The translations under genes were made by a program, and so were the position numbers. A stretch of 64,000 nucleotides of DNA from Alnus glutinosa (lineage: Eukaryota > Streptophyta > Magnoliopsida > Fagales > Betulaceae), in assembly GCF_958979055.1 (NCBI RefSeq), contig NC_084898.1, positions 134,001 through 198,000 of the forward strand, read 5' to 3'. The notes under the pieces were generated by a model. That model was given only the letters and a program-made list of their open reading frames with translations, was not told the origin of the DNA and did no database searches. Shown piece after piece: positions 1 through 12,604 of the stretch (position 1 is the stretch's first letter; each line of letters opens with the position of its first letter).

Positions 1-211
1 ATATTCCGGTTTCGTCGGCGGGCTGGCACAAAAAAATTGTTTGTGATATATCATAGCATCATGTATTATTAATTTATTACTTGTATAAGATAGTTAACAA
101 CTTTAGGTGTGTATACAAACATTGTTGGGTAATTTATATTAAGAGGACATGGATCATCTATACACACGCCCAAGCTGCACAAGGTTATCCCAGTCTGACA
201 GGTAGGTGACA

Positions 212-900
212 ACTTTTTTTGTATAGAAGTAATTCATTTCATTGAAAAGAGAAAAGTGGCGCAACCCTAGTACACAGGATGTTTACAAAGATAGTCCCCA
301 CTAAAGGCTAAAAGAACAAAAATCCACAAATTTAGAAAAGTTGAAAAATAAGAAATATTATATGCTCCTGTCCATTTAAAGAGTGATTTAACCAAAATGA
401 TCTTGAGCTCTTCCTTCAACTTCTCATGATCTTCAAAACTTATTGCATTCCGCTCTCTCCATATGGTCCACATTAAGTACAACGGGGCTATCCTCCACAC
501 AGCTAGAACTGAACAACAACCCTCCTTGACCTTGCCAACAATCTAACAGCTCCATCACCTTTTCAAGCATAGCCCATTGGACTCCGATGAGGGTAAAGAT
601 CTCACTACATAAGTCTCTTGCCACTTCGAAATGAAGAAGAAGATGATCTGTAGATTGTCCGCTCCTCTTACACATGCAACCCACCCATTCCACCACTATT
701 ACTCATCTTTCTCCAATTATCCAAAGTCAAAATCTTACCAAGAGTCGCCGTCCACACAAAATAAATAAATAAATAAAAACTTACTTTCAAAGGTACTTTA
801 ACTTTCCAAATACTCCTCGAAGGAAAAGAAGAACCCCCCGAAGTAGATAACTCGTGAAAAAACAACCACACCCCAAACTTCTTCTTTGAAGGAACCTACC
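212..900 (-). mobile_element. LINE (non-LTR retrotransposon) 3' fragment
   Basis: The minus strand encodes broken pieces of the zinc-binding C-terminal region found after reverse transcriptase in plant L1-type LINEs: a 'WKVKVPLKVSF...VWTATLGKILT' stretch (about 730-830), 'CMCKRSGQSTDHLLLHFEVA' (about 610-680) and 'MWTIWRERNAISFEDHEKL' (about 410-470). These are spread over different frames, so the copy is dead. A poly(T) run at 211-217 would be the poly(A) tail of a minus-strand copy. The 5' limit is unclear; related but unreadable sequence may reach about 1400. It lies downstream of the last visible HEATR6-like exon, probably inside an intron of that gene. Confidence 0.75.
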
Positions 901-1714
901 AAATACAATCCTCACCACCTTGTCTCCGTCTAAGAGAATACAACCTAAAAAATGCAAGCACCACATCTACCTCTCAATCATGTACAACTCATAAAAAAAA
1001 AAGATACATTCCACTAAATAACACCATTAGAAACTTGCATATTGTCCATAACCCACGCCTCCAAAGTGACGCAAGCTTCCCAGAACTAACAGACGAGAAA
1101 CTAACCCAACCCAAAACCTAGGTCACCATTAGGATCCAGAAGCACTCACCCTAGCACAAAGGGTCACTGTAAAACCTGTCCAGAAGCACTCACCCCAACG
1201 CCACCAATGATTTCATCAGCAAAACACACTCGGCCCGCCCCGACCACCGCTCGGAACACTCCTCCACTTCTCTTTGCTAACCGGACACCAACAAAACCAA
1301 TCTCTAAACAAAACTCAAACGATTTTGCTTCCACATAGAAATATCCTAAGTATCCCATCTCTTGAATCACGTGAATACTTAAACAAACAAAATTCCGTTA
1401 ACACACCTAAGAAACAAACCTCACACCCCAACACTTACCTCACATGCTAGCCATCATCTCGTCTCTCGTGAGAAGCTAATATATAACAAAATTATTTATA
1501 TCTATTTCTTCAAATATTATCAAGAAAATAGATGGGAGATCCAAAAACAAGGAAGAAGTTTCCTCTAGGGGCCTTGGCAAAGCTGGTAAATGATTCGATA
1601 GGGTTCCAAAAGGACAACATGGGAAGCAATAAGTAGTAGTAAAGCAGATTATCAAGTAGAGTAAAAGAGAAAGGTTTAAAGAATATAAGATCACTAAGAG
1701 AAGAAGATTCATAC

Positions 1715-4700
1715 GGTGTGGACGATACTAATAGCATGAGAATCTTGAATAAGGATGCCAGCAATCTACCATGAGTTTCACGCTGGACTAAGAACAGAAT
1801 CCCTACACAAGATAGATATGGAACAGTTGTAATACTCAAGCATGTAAACAGTAAATAAATAATTTTGAAGCATAGAAAGAAGGCAACAAAAGAAAGCACA
1901 ATTTGCACCAACCTAAATGAAGAGTACAGCAATGTATTTTGTAAAATTACCAGATGGCCAAAGCATAAGTTGATAGGAAATGATGACATTAATCATTTAA
2001 TTAATATTCTAAAACTCTCTCTCAATAAATGAGGAATAACGTGTAGAATATATAACTGAAATAAGAAGTAAATTTTGGAGTCAGGGTTCGATTTCAGGAC
2101 CACTTCCCCTCTCTTTCCTATTTTGGTGTCCTTTTGTATACTTCATGTATGCTTAGGGGCACCTTTACGCTTTTTATAAAATACTCTACTTACTTATCAA
2201 AAAAAAAAAGTGAATTTAATCATTTAATTAATATTCTAGCATATTTCAATACCTGTATGTAGTTGCATTAGTATTTGTCCAAGAGAACTTGAAAGTGCCA
2301 TAAAAGATCCAAACTTAGAAGATCCTTTGTATTCAGCAACCTGCAGAAAAATGGAAGAAGGCCCATCCAACATGACTTCCAGAGCTGAGGCAGATGCAAT
2401 TCGAGCCTGGGCAACACAAAACAGCATGTATTAGCCTGTTAGCTAGGAAAAACACCAAAGCAAAATCATCATATGAGTGACAAAAGATGTACCAAAACTG
2501 TAGCAGATTAAAAGAAGTTTTATGTGTCATATATCAAAATTTACAAAGGAATTTAGATACTAACGGGGGCCTAGTTTTAATTAAATAACCAAAAAAAAAA
2601 GAGACAATTACACATAAACGAAAAAAAAAAAAAAAAAAAAAAACCAGTACCTTTAAATAAGGATCATATAACAAACATGTCATTAAAGTTGCTTCAAACT
2701 TCCTGTATATAAGAAAGAAACAACAAAATAAGTGGAAGGTTGAGAAATTTAGGGATAGAAGAAAAAAGAAAAAATATAACAAAAACAGGACAAAGTACGA
2801 CTAATGCTTCACCTAGGTTGTAGAACATCACTGGTTGGAAAAAGCAGAGTCCACTGGGTAGTAAATGATTTGTAATCAGCTTGACAGAGATCCTACCCAC
2901 CAAATTTAAAAGGAAAACAGTAAAAGTAAGCATTGAAAAAAGTTACCAAAATATTGTTTACTAGAGGTAATGATAATGGAACTGTGCAAGGGGCTAAGCT
3001 AACAAGCAAAGCACAACTTTTCTCTTTTGTGATAGGCAGTAATTTATTAACAATGCCAAAGGTAGCAAACATGCAAAAGGGACATCTAAAAATTGAGTAA
3101 CAAATAAAAATCAGGGTAACTGACACTTCCCTCCCACAAACTACCACCACTTATATCACTTAAACTCACAAAGTTTAACTTAGTGCAACTTAGACCCTAT
3201 TTTGAAGTTTTGGTGTTAGTTTACCCCCTTCGTCTAAATCAGCTATTAAATTGGCAGAAAACCATATTCTAAATTTCCCTTTATGTGAAAAGAGTCTTAA
3301 ACATTTAAAAAGAAAAAAGAAAAACTCATCAATCCCATTCTCAAATACCTCTTTTATATTGATTTTCAACATAAGAGATAGAAAATTTTTATATCTCTTA
3401 AACAAACATAAAATTAGGATGTTTGTCAATGGACACTAGTGTGGTAAATTTATTGGAGGAAAGCGTCATTTACCCTAAAAGTAAACGGAAAAGTGCTAAA
3501 CTAAGAAAGAAAACTGACACATGCTGTTTAGAATGAGGGGCCAAAGGAGGGTTGCCATGAAAAGTCCACATGTTAAGCATTTTCACAAGAAGAGGATGCA
3601 CTAAAGACTCAAACCTGCACACCTGTGCATGGCAGCTAGAGATTTTTGTATAAAACCTATTCACTGAAACCAAGAATATATTACATAGGAAAAACCCATA
3701 AGTGCTATTCCAGGAGCGATGGTCTCCTTAACAGACGTTCACCAATAAGTATAATACTTAGTGAATCTAACAGCTTAGTAACACATCTAGATATAGGATA
3801 TTATACTTGTTGTCAAGTGGTACCTCTGCTCCTCCAAATGGGGGAGATATAGGGTTCAACCTAAAAGAGGAGGGAGGATATTGGGGTAAGGGAGGGCTAT
3901 CAGTTCTGTATGCTACTATTCCAATTTGATCTTTAAAAACATAGCCAAAAAAAAAGGATGAATGAGAACAAGAAAAAATGGTGTAGTGAGCTTACCTGAA
4001 TGCAAACAATGGCAGCTACTCTGACCTTAGAGTTCTGAACAGTGTCACTGTCTTTAACCAATACATCACTGTCACTGTAATCAGAATCTGATGATGTGAA
4101 ATAAACCGTAGAAGATTCATGATCTGAGAAACTTTGAGGATTCTGAGCTTTCTTCTCCTTCATATTTGAAGTTTCCATTTTGCGCAAGTGTGGAGGCCTA
4201 TATGGACTATGATCTACTCTATTAGGTTCTTCCAAACTTGACGTACTCACTGTATGGAGTTCCTTCTCCTGGTGACCAACAGCTGGATATGTAAGTTGTG
4301 TTCTACTACTAAGGCCATAGGTAAAAAACATTCGTAATGCCACTACAAAACCTGTTACCTGCAGAAAACATCACAAAGTTAGAGATTCTAAAAGACAATG
4401 GCTGGAGATAAATTCATCAATCGATCTAAAGTCCAAAAACACAAAGAAGTTGACTTACATGGTCAGAAAGGGAACATTTAGGATCCATAAGAACCAAATG
4501 CAGACAATGCAGGAGAGATGCATAAAACCTGCAAAGCAAAAGTACCACCAGTCATGAGGACGACAAGAAGATTCAAACAAATACATCAAAACAAACAATC
4601 TGAAGGAGCTTTTTTGTTTTTCTTTTCTTTGGATTAAGTTATAGAAAAGAGGAGGAATACCTGGACATAGCATTGTCTTCCACAAGCAAGCTCTTAGATG

Positions 4701-5995
4701 CCAAGAAATCCACCACTTTCCTAAGAACCTATTGAAAATAGACCAACCTAAGCATGTATATAGATAGACATCACCATATAGGAAAAGAAAGGTATGCCCA
4801 CCTCAATCATTGATTTCCAAACATCAACCGGAATGGATGTCCCATCTCTCGAGACAGTTTCACCAAGCATAGAAAAAGCGACAGTCTGGACTTCCCATAA
4901 ACTGCAGTATCTGGGTACTCTCTTTCCCATTTCAGCAGCACACTTTTGGTTTCTGATCGAATGAGATGAGCAAATTAACTCTGAGTGAGAGCTCACAATA
5001 ATGCGGAGAAGGAATTTCACTAGCTGGATATCTTCAGGTGGTGAACATTTTCTGTGACAGACACTGGTAAGCCGTCTGAGGTGGGAAAAAGGGAAGTTAG
5101 AGCATGGTTGTAAGAATACATTTTCTGTGGTATAATGCTGCAATGCGCCTGAGGCCATAGCTAAGTGAATCATAGAAAGACGGAAAAGGAAGTCATAACC
5201 AAGTGAAGCTTGAAAATAAAAGAAACCCCGATGCCATTTTATAACTTTGCAGATATAGTAATAGCACTATCATCCCATAAAAATGAACTGGGCCAAAATG
5301 AGAAGGGGCAACTCGTAGAACATGTTCGAAAACTAACCTTATGGTCTCTAAGCAGTCCACCATGGAAGTAATTCTAGCAGCATTGGCTAAAGAATCAGCT
5401 TTGTTAAGAAGATATTCAAGCATATTTGCAAAAGAGTCAAGTATGAGAGACCACGAAGATGAGCTAATCTCATAGGAAACACGACGACATACATCATGAA
5501 TCTGCGGCAAACGCAACGAAGAATAAATCAGGGCAAGAATCAATACCGAAGAACAGAGAACCAAAAGTAAAGCGCCGAGCAAATACCAAGTTTGATGTGT
5601 GAGAAAATGTCGCGGTCATATCTTGCGGGCCGTGACAATTAGAGGAAACCAATTCCAGCATAAACAAGATGTCGGAGGTAACCTATTCCAGTAGCGAGCG
5701 AAATCATACATTCATATTCATAGAAATACAAATGGAAATCCACGTTCAATGTGAATATCTTTTTATCATTGCCATACACAACTGGGAGAGGGAAAAAGCG
5801 AACCTCGTGAGGAGGAACATGCGGGGCGGCAGAGACGAGAGAGTGAGAATGGGAGAAGACGAGATGCTGAAGGAGTTGGGGAATGGAAGAGGAGGGCGTG
5901 GCGCCGGCTCCACTTGCTAGGGTTTCGTCTCTCAGCGTCAGAAACGCTGTCCTCCATGACCTAACTGCCGCCGATGATGATGACGATGACGCCAT
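1715..5995 (-). CDS. HEATR6-like HEAT-repeat protein, 5' part (11 exons, continues beyond left edge)
   Basis: Large alpha-solenoid scaffold protein resembling plant homologues of HEAT repeat-containing protein 6; molecular role poorly known. Minus-strand exons: 5995-5804, 5682-5587, 5501-5338, 5075-4802, 4728-4661, 4528-4459, 4358-3996, 2892-2813, 2702-2651, 2406-2253, 1802-1715. All junctions have GT-AG sites and the phases fit, giving about 533 residues. The start is the ATG at 5995 (MASSSSSSAAVRSWRTAF). Recognisable blocks are WEVQTVAFSMLGE, SPYRPPHLRK, the acidic serine patch TSSDSDYSDSDV, RVAAIVCIQDLCQADYKSFT and RETHGRLLASLFKILMLL. The family is about 1,180 residues, so roughly the C-terminal half is missing. 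The next exon (expected to begin near PGELLP) was not found in 1-1714. The last donor at 1715 looks intact, so the gene probably continues outside the window across a LINE-bearing intron, but a true truncation cannot be excluded. Confidence 0.85.
2012..2215 (+). mobile_element. 204-bp non-LTR retroposon with 23-bp target-site duplication
   Basis: This short insert ends in poly(A) (2199-2209) and carries the CTTTTGTATACTTCATG...TTATAAAATACTCTACTTACTTATC type of tail typical of plant LINE 3' ends. It is flanked by an exact 23-bp direct repeat at 1989-2011 and 2216-2238 (begins TTAATCATTTAATTAATATT). It sits in the intron between exons 10 and 11 of the HEATR6-like gene, in the opposite orientation to that gene. 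A GGTTCGATTTC motif near 2087 resembles a tRNA B box, so it may be a SINE that shares a LINE tail rather than a 5'-truncated LINE. Confidence 0.85.
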
Positions 5996-6071
5996 CCGCT
6001 ACCGGAGCAAAAACAATCCAGCGATCCGGAAAAGCCTTAACCGCTACTGCTACTACAACAACAATGCATAG

Positions 6072-6540
6072 TAAGAGAGCGCGGTCCTCAACGGTAGAAA
6101 CTACGAACTACTGTATGGTGAATACTGTTTGCTCTCTCAGAAGAAGGAGGCGCCCGCTTGCCTTTTGTCTATTTGGTTAAAACATCCGAGGTTTTCTTTA
6201 AAAATATTTAAATAACCAAAAAAGCCTCTCAAACTACGCCATTTTTAAGGTTTTGGGATTGGCCTAAATTACGAATCATTTCTTGTGATATAAAAAGTTC
6301 ATGAAGGGTCTTTGTAGTAAATTATGATTACGAATCACTCCTTAAACCTGTTTTTCATCCACAAATATAACAGAATCCGTTAGTTTGCCACGTTATATAA
6401 ATAGTGAGACAACCTCTAAATATCATTTGTATTGTAATCTACTAATGAACTTTGTTTACTTGATAGACAGAAAACGGGTTCGATAGGTGATTTGTAATTA
6501 TAGTACCATAGAGAGTGATTCATAATTTAGGTCAATCTAG
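6072..6540. other. AT-rich spacer upstream of the HEATR6-like gene
   Basis: This is the likely promoter side of the minus-strand HEATR6-like gene. No convincing ORF or distinct regulatory motif was seen. The far end merges into an inverted-repeat element. Confidence 0.4.
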
Positions 6541-7270
6541 AGACCAATGGTGCAATTATCCTTAAAGTTTTTAAAGTAATCTCTTTATTATAAAGTTTAG
6601 CACTATGATCTCCAAACTACCAAAGAGTGTTAAAAAAAATCAATTTTTAAAAAATATTCTTATAATACCCTTGTCATGTGTCATATATTCAAATTAAAAC
6701 AATTTTAAAATTAAAGAAATATTTAAAATATATATTTTTTTTAAAAAAAAATAGCCAATGCCACCCAGGCCCACCCTCATTTTAGCCAATAAAGATTGCC
6801 GGCTACTCCCATTTTGACTAAAGGGGTGGCTCATGGCCCTTGGAGGTGGTTCAATCACCCCCAAAGAGCAAAATAAGAGGTGGCCGAAAGCACCCTTAAG
6901 GGCCAAGTCATCCCATTTGGCCTGGGAGCTACTCCCACAAGACCAAAAAAAAAAAAAAAAAAACAATAAATAAATAAAGTTTAGGGTTTGACCTTTGGCG
7001 GTGGCTGAACTACTCTTAAGGACCATGGGATGGCTCTCAATTTTTTTTTTCAAACCTTATATATATATATATATATAATTTTTCTTTAATTTTTTAATTT
7101 TATTATTTTTTTAATCAAATATATGACACGTGGCATGGTATTCTAGAAATATTTCAATAAAATGAGTATTTTTTGCAATATTTGATAGTTTGGGGATCAT
7201 AGTGCTACACTTTGTAGTTCATGGGCCACTTTAAAAACAGCCAGTAGTTTGGGGGCTTTTTTTGTAGCTT
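6540..7270. mobile_element. Foldback / long-TIR element (degenerate)
   Basis: Two long imperfect inverted arms (about 6565-6695 and 7115-7255) share TTTAGCACTATGATCTCCAA on the left with its reverse complement on the right, and TGTCATATATT near the inner ends. The middle (about 6755-7050) is a second family of GC-richer sequence (GAGGTGGTTCAATCACCC, plus a poly(A) and AT run). No transposase was seen. The size and structure fit a non-autonomous MULE or foldback element; the target-site duplication is not resolved. Confidence 0.6.
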
Positions 7271-7639
7271 TTTTTTTTTTTTACTATTATTCCTGGGCTG
7301 GATTTTGCCTAAGAAGATCTACTGATATTCGAATTGCAACAAAAATCAGACTGTTTTTTCGAAATATTTTGCACATTATTGAATTTGTGTAAAATGAGTA
7401 ATTCTATACGTTATATTCATACGTTTCTTACATGCGTCTTTATAAAAATAATGTGGCTTGTAAAATCACCTTCCAATCAAAATTTAATATATAGTGACTT
7501 ATCATAAATCAAATGATAATTTTACAATACATATCATTTTTAAAGAGACAAAAAAAAAAAACATGAATATGCAATCTAGAATTACTCATGTATGGAAGTC
7601 TACAAAATTGCACATATTTGAATTTATTAAATCAACAGA

Positions 7640-8325
7640 ACAACCTAGCATTCTTAGTAGTCTCATCAAATTTTACTCACCAAAGTAATTAAAAATCACT
7701 TTTCTCTATTCTGGTGAGCTACTTTTTTAAAAAAATTTCAGCAGCCTCACCATTTTAACTATTCACTGTCAATATTCCATTTAAATTATATATATACATA
7801 TTTTCAGATTTCTATATTTTTTTTTCAATTTAATCTTTTTATATAACAAGCTACCATATACCTTCATCTTTTTTTTTTTTGAATTACATACACCTTCATC
7901 TTGAGATTAGATCATTGATAAAAAAATTTACAAAAGTTTTCATTTGCTTCTTAACTAAATTCAAGAAAGAAAGAAAAAAATAAATAAATGAAATAACCAC
8001 AAAGTTTATGTCAGAGACAAATAAACCTTCATGTCCATGAAATAAGGACATCATCGTGTGTGAGAGATGGGAGATGAGAGAAGAAAATGTGAGAAAAAAA
8101 GGTAAAAAGTGTGCTGATATTGTGAGAGAGAAAGAAGAAACAAAATTGATGAGAGAGTTGATGAGTGAATATTACTCATCAAAATTGGTGAGTATTTTCA
8201 CCCACCAAAACTTTTTGGTTAAAGTGGTGAGGCTGCTAGTAGTGGTTTTTTAGTGTTTTCATCAAATTAGCTCACTAAAATAGTTAAAAAATTATTTTGG
8301 TAAGGCTACTAAGAATGCTCTGATA
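7640..8325. mobile_element. MITE-like element with about 60-bp terminal inverted repeats
   Basis: The left end contains AGCATTCTTAGTAGTCTCAT (near 7647) and the right end contains the inverted form, CTACTAAGAATGCTC (near 8305-8320). Beyond this core both ends also read as related GGTGAGCTA / TAGCTCACT motifs in inverted orientation. There is no transposase ORF. This is the common plant short-TIR, high-copy type; the superfamily is not settled. Confidence 0.6.
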
Positions 8326-8339
8326 TGCTTTTAAAAAGT

Positions 8340-8407
8340 ATTTTTTAAATAGATGAGAGAGTACGAAAGAACAGAAAAGCCTACAACCATAAACCAAATA
8401 CAACTCG

Positions 8408-8445
<38 letters not shown>

Positions 8446-10360
8446 AAAGAGAGGCCTATCAAACCAAAGGAAGTACAAAACTACCAAGGAGGATCTTTGT
8501 CGTTGTCTAAAGGTAAATCCAACATGAATTATAAATTGGTGGGAAAGTTGCCAATATAATTAGTTGTAGCGACGGAATAAACAATGTTGTGAACAGGTGT
8601 TCGCACCCTTATTAATCTTAATGGCTAATCAGCTGCCAAATGTACCAAGTAAACTAAGAGTACCAGAACTAATATGACCAATGCTCGCAGCAAAGATGAC
8701 TCTTTTGAAGACTAAATATAACAGTTAAGAAATGATCTCCTCTATCCTAATTCAATCTCAAGTATTTCGTTCAACACCAAGAGATCTTATTAATTCAATC
8801 AACAAATACCTTGGTAATAGATCGGAATCACTTACATCAAAGACAGAGTATTATCTACCTTCATAAGATTTTGTCAGAAATTTGTATATATGGTAATAAC
8901 GAAGTCAATGAACTGATTTTTGTTTGACAATTTATGAATTTAATACGTGCGTTAACTTTAACCATCACAGTTAACTTGCCCGCCCGAGCAGATAAACTCC
9001 ATCGAAAAAGTATCTCACTTCAAGGTAGGAAAGTTGATGATGGCATGTATAGTGCGGAAAGCAGCGTCTACCAACACACATTAATTAGGAGAAATGGGCG
9101 TGGTGACAACTGACCAGGCCCCAGCTTTGAAGTAGATTTGACATTGGTATTGGAAGATGCATAATTGGATTTGGTGCTGTTAAGTTGCCTGTGATGCAGG
9201 CAACTTCTCGTTTCTATCTGTTATATAATTCTATATTTTATGTCCTATTTTTATTTTTGTGTTGCGAACGTTAAATAATGAAAGTGATGATGATGCACAA
9301 GTGGGAATGCCACGTTGACGTTCATTTACTGATGCGGGCCTCTTTTCTCTACCACGAGATTATGAGATGTCCTTCGATGGACACTTATAGTAGCAGATAA
9401 ATATGGAGGTGGCGCTTTGGAAGTGTCTACGTCTCTGAAATCTTTGAGGTCTCTCTCTCTCTCTCTCTGTCCCCCACCAATGCGAACAACAATAACATAA
9501 TCACCGTATCTGTTTGTCGACAAGCTCCGATGGTTTCGAAGCCCACTGGTTTATCAGTTTTCTTTATCTTTATCTGCCTTCTGTTTTTATTTTTTTTTCA
9601 CAGCTGAGATTTTTTCATTTCTCATTCTCCATTGGGGTTTACTGCAGCAGAACGAGGCATATAACAAAGTTGGATTCCCTGTGTCAGTGATTACCAGGCG
9701 GTAATTGTGTAGCTAATTATCTATTCCACCCATCAAGGGCACATTATTATGATTACAAGATTTCAATTATCGCTTCTTGGTGGTTGGCTGGTGGTTATGA
9801 TTCATGAATCAACACCCGCTGACACTAGCAATTTAGAGTTTACACTTTGTACCGTCACACACTCCGAATCGGACAAACGAAAAGCGATGGGTGTAGAAAT
9901 AGGGAATCGAAAAGATAAGAGAAAAGGTGAAACAGGGAACACTATTAGTATTTGTACAACCTTTACAAGGAAAATGATTACTAAAATGAATTAGAACTAG
10001 AAAATAATGAAGGGGAAAGTAGATTGTTATTGATTCTTGTGAAGAAAAACTTTTGGTGGAGCATTCTTAAAAACAAGAGAGTCTGAAAATCGTAAGATGC
10101 CTTTTCCTCAGAATTGGTTGAACATCAAGAAATGCCTCCTCTAGTACGTGTAGTTAAGAAGAATGTAGAGGGAAAAAGAAAGAAGTGATTGCAGGCCCCA
10201 TTCCAACATAAGAAAAGTTTTTTAATTTGGTAATTATGTCCCGATATTACAGGTCGTCCTTTATCATAAAAAAAAGACATCACACTTCTTTTTGCAAAAA
10301 TTCAAAGAGTAAAATGGTAATCTCCTCAAGCGTACGCATGCATATCTTGATGCCTGGTGC
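8340..10360. other. Intergenic region, no gene recognised
   Basis: AT-rich spacer with a poly(A) run (8410-8441) and a CT microsatellite (about 9451-9468). The short ORFs here show no family signature. Nothing else could be supported. Confidence 0.6.
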
Positions 10361-10363
10361 GCA

Positions 10364-10370
10364 TATAAAT
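10364..10370 (+). promoter_or_regulatory. TATA box of the RING-H2 gene
   Basis: TATAAAT lies 166-172 bp upstream of the RING-H2 start codon and is followed by a CT-repeat leader (about 10388-10435), a common plant 5'-UTR feature. An overlapping out-of-frame upstream ATG at 10372 lies only about 2 bp past the TATA box, so it is probably upstream of the transcript start. Confidence 0.6.
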
Positions 10371-10535
10371 TATGCCAGTCTCTAATCCTACGCAATCTCT
10401 CTCTCACTCTCTCTCCCTCTCTCTCTCTCTCTCTGAGCATAAGTACCTCACCTCAAAAACCAAAAACCAGAAAAGCCATAAACATTCCCCTTTTTTCTCA
10501 GTTAGCCGTCAGGCGTACTCGAAAGGCAGAACCAA

Positions 10536-11177
10536 ATGCGACCAGTACCAGACCCAGCAACACTAGCTCCACATGAAATACACCTATCCCCACCACTCGC
10601 CGCCCCAACAACAACATCAAGATGTGAGCCACATGCCTGCAGGTGGCAACCCTACTCCAACTCAGGAGATTTTGAAGCAAACGCGGCTGTGATCTTCATC
10701 GTCCTCCTCTGCGCACTCATATGCGCTCTGGTTCTTAATGCCGCCATCCGCTGCTTCCTACGCGGTGGCCGTCACCCACCACAAGACAACCTTCCTCAAA
10801 ACCAGCAGCAGCAACAACAACAGCAACAACTTCATCATCAGCGGAAGAGCACCCTCGAGAAAGATGCAGCTGATGATCCATTGGCGGCAGCTCCCACGCT
10901 GGTGTTCTCAGCTGGGATGAAGCTGGCTGGGACTGAGGCCGAGTGTGCCATTTGCTTGTCGGAGTTCATGGAGGGAGAGGGAATTCGGGTGCTGGGAAGG
11001 TGTACGCATGGGTTCCACGCGCAGTGCATCGAGAAGTGGTTCTCCTCCCACGCCTCCTGCCCCACTTGCCGCCGCAGCTGTCTCCCTGCCTCTCCATCTC
11101 CACAACGAACTTCCGAGGCCTGCCAAAGCAATAGAATCCAGCAGGACCTCCCAACCGCCGATGGAACTCTCTCATGA
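10536..11177 (+). CDS. ATL-type RING-H2 finger protein (E3 ubiquitin ligase), single exon
   Basis: 213-aa intronless gene, as usual for the ATL family of membrane-anchored E3 ubiquitin ligases that pass ubiquitin from an E2 to substrates in defence and stress signalling. In order: a Pro/Ser-rich N-terminus, one hydrophobic membrane segment (about 48-70, AAVIFIVLLCALICALVLNA), a basic stretch, a nine-glutamine tract (about 90-98), then a complete RING-H2 finger beginning ECAICLSEF. The C-x2-C, C-x-H-x2-H-x2-C and C-x10-C-x2-C ligands and the E2-contact tryptophan (EKWF) are all present. The segment before the ring (APTLVFSAGMKLAGTEAECA) matches the ATL72-80 group, where the classic GLD motif is relaxed. 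The tail after the ring is short and Ser/Pro-rich. A TATA box lies upstream at 10364. No lesion is seen. Confidence 0.92.
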   Translation: MRPVPDPATLAPHEIHLSPPLAAPTTTSRCEPHACRWQPYSNSGDFEANAAVIFIVLLCALICALVLNAAIRCFLRGGRHPPQDNLPQNQQQQQQQQQLHHQRKSTLEKDAADDPLAAAPTLVFSAGMKLAGTEAECAICLSEFMEGEGIRVLGRCTHGFHAQCIEKWFSSHASCPTCRRSCLPASPSPQRTSEACQSNRIQQDLPTADGTLS

Positions 11178-11185
11178 TTACCCAT

Positions 11186-11732
11186 CGGAAGTATACATGT
11201 GTACGTATGTACTGCAGCTGGCTAGCTAGCCAGCAACTAAGAGTATCAATTAATAATTGTCATGTTTTTTTTCTTTCATGGAGTAATTCCTATGCAATAT
11301 CTATGACAACCATCTATATAGTCTTAAGCAGACCTATAACTATGGAGTCTGATCATCCAATACAAACATCCCTCAAGAGGATTGCCTCTGTAATCTCTCG
11401 CGTCTTGGGGGAAGGACAGCCCTCCCCGGCATTTCTATCGTTTCGTCGTCTACGATAACTAAAATGATTGTGGATGTTTCTTGAGAAATTGATTTTTCAA
11501 ACAAGTAGAAATTAAAGGTCAGTTCCAAGCAAACAGCAGTTCTTTCAAGTATGTTTTTTACAGTAATCCTTTCACATGCGCTCAGGGCAGCATTCACCTT
11601 CAATCATTATTCAACTGGCAGTCATTACAACCAAACATCCCCTCCTCCCAAAAAGAAAAAAAAAAACAAAAAAAGTAGCGAAACGACAAAAAACTTTCAT
11701 TACTTTTGCACGACAGTTGAAGGTCCCAAACG

Positions 11733-11788
<56 letters not shown>

Positions 11789-12600
11789 GATAATGGAGTT
11801 AATTGAAGAGATAAGTATGCAAGTTAATTTGTGGGATAATGGAGAGAAGAGATAAGTATGCAAGTTAATTTTGTAACCGTTTCACTGTTTCTGACACAGA
11901 CAAATGCCGATCTATATCTCTTCAGTTTCTGAAATTTCCTACCCGAAATTTTTTGGGAAGGAAATGACAGAGGAGCCCGAAGTGTTCCGTGCAGGTGAGG
12001 GCACTATGAAATTAACTATAGATAGGGTTGTGCACATTTCATGTATTCGTAATGACCAAGAAAGAAAATCAAACAATATAAGAAACAAACAAATAACACC
12101 ATCGCTCAATCTGACAACCGAAACCAAACAACAAAATACAATGACAAATCTAGGAGGACTTCCTGTGAACAATGGATTCATCATACTCTGCCCTTAATTT
12201 ATATCCACATGCATTCCAGCGAGACAGAACATTCTAGCATTACAATTACAGCCTGGTACCCAAATTAAATATATAGACAGAAGTTCAAACAAATAGACTC
12301 ATTGAAACCTTGCAAATCCAAATAAAAATCAAGAATAATAACGATAGACCAATTTATGGAAGGCTACTTGGCCCTCGGGCCTATCCGAAGCCCTAGATAG
12401 GGACCAAACACCCATATTTCGCATTCTCGAGAACAAACAATACCCCGACAGCCCTATAATCAAAACCCGAGGGTTGGTGGTCTCGGGCGCTCCCATCAAG
12501 CGCCTGGCGGAAAATCCAAGCCTTCATAACAATCAACAACGAAACTACTCTGACGCACACTTATAGAAGGTAATATTTGTCAGCAACTGCCTATGACCTA
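11186..12600. other. Intergenic region with (AT)n microsatellite and a small tandem duplication
   Basis: Contains an (AT)n run at about 11738-11785 and a tandem duplication of about 40 bp (GAGATAAGTATGCAAGTTAA near 11808 and again near 11848). A moderately GC-rich patch at 12365-12530 was not identified. No supportable gene. Confidence 0.6.
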
Positions 12601-12604
12601 TTGA

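Noticed and set aside
10372-10566. Upstream ORF overlapping the RING-H2 start codon
   Set aside because: Its ATG lies only about 2 bp after the TATA box, so it is probably not in the transcript. The peptide is Ser/Leu low complexity from a CT repeat.
10838-11185. Antisense and other-frame ORFs across the RING-H2 gene
   Set aside because: They are shadows of the GC-rich RING coding sequence with no domain of their own.
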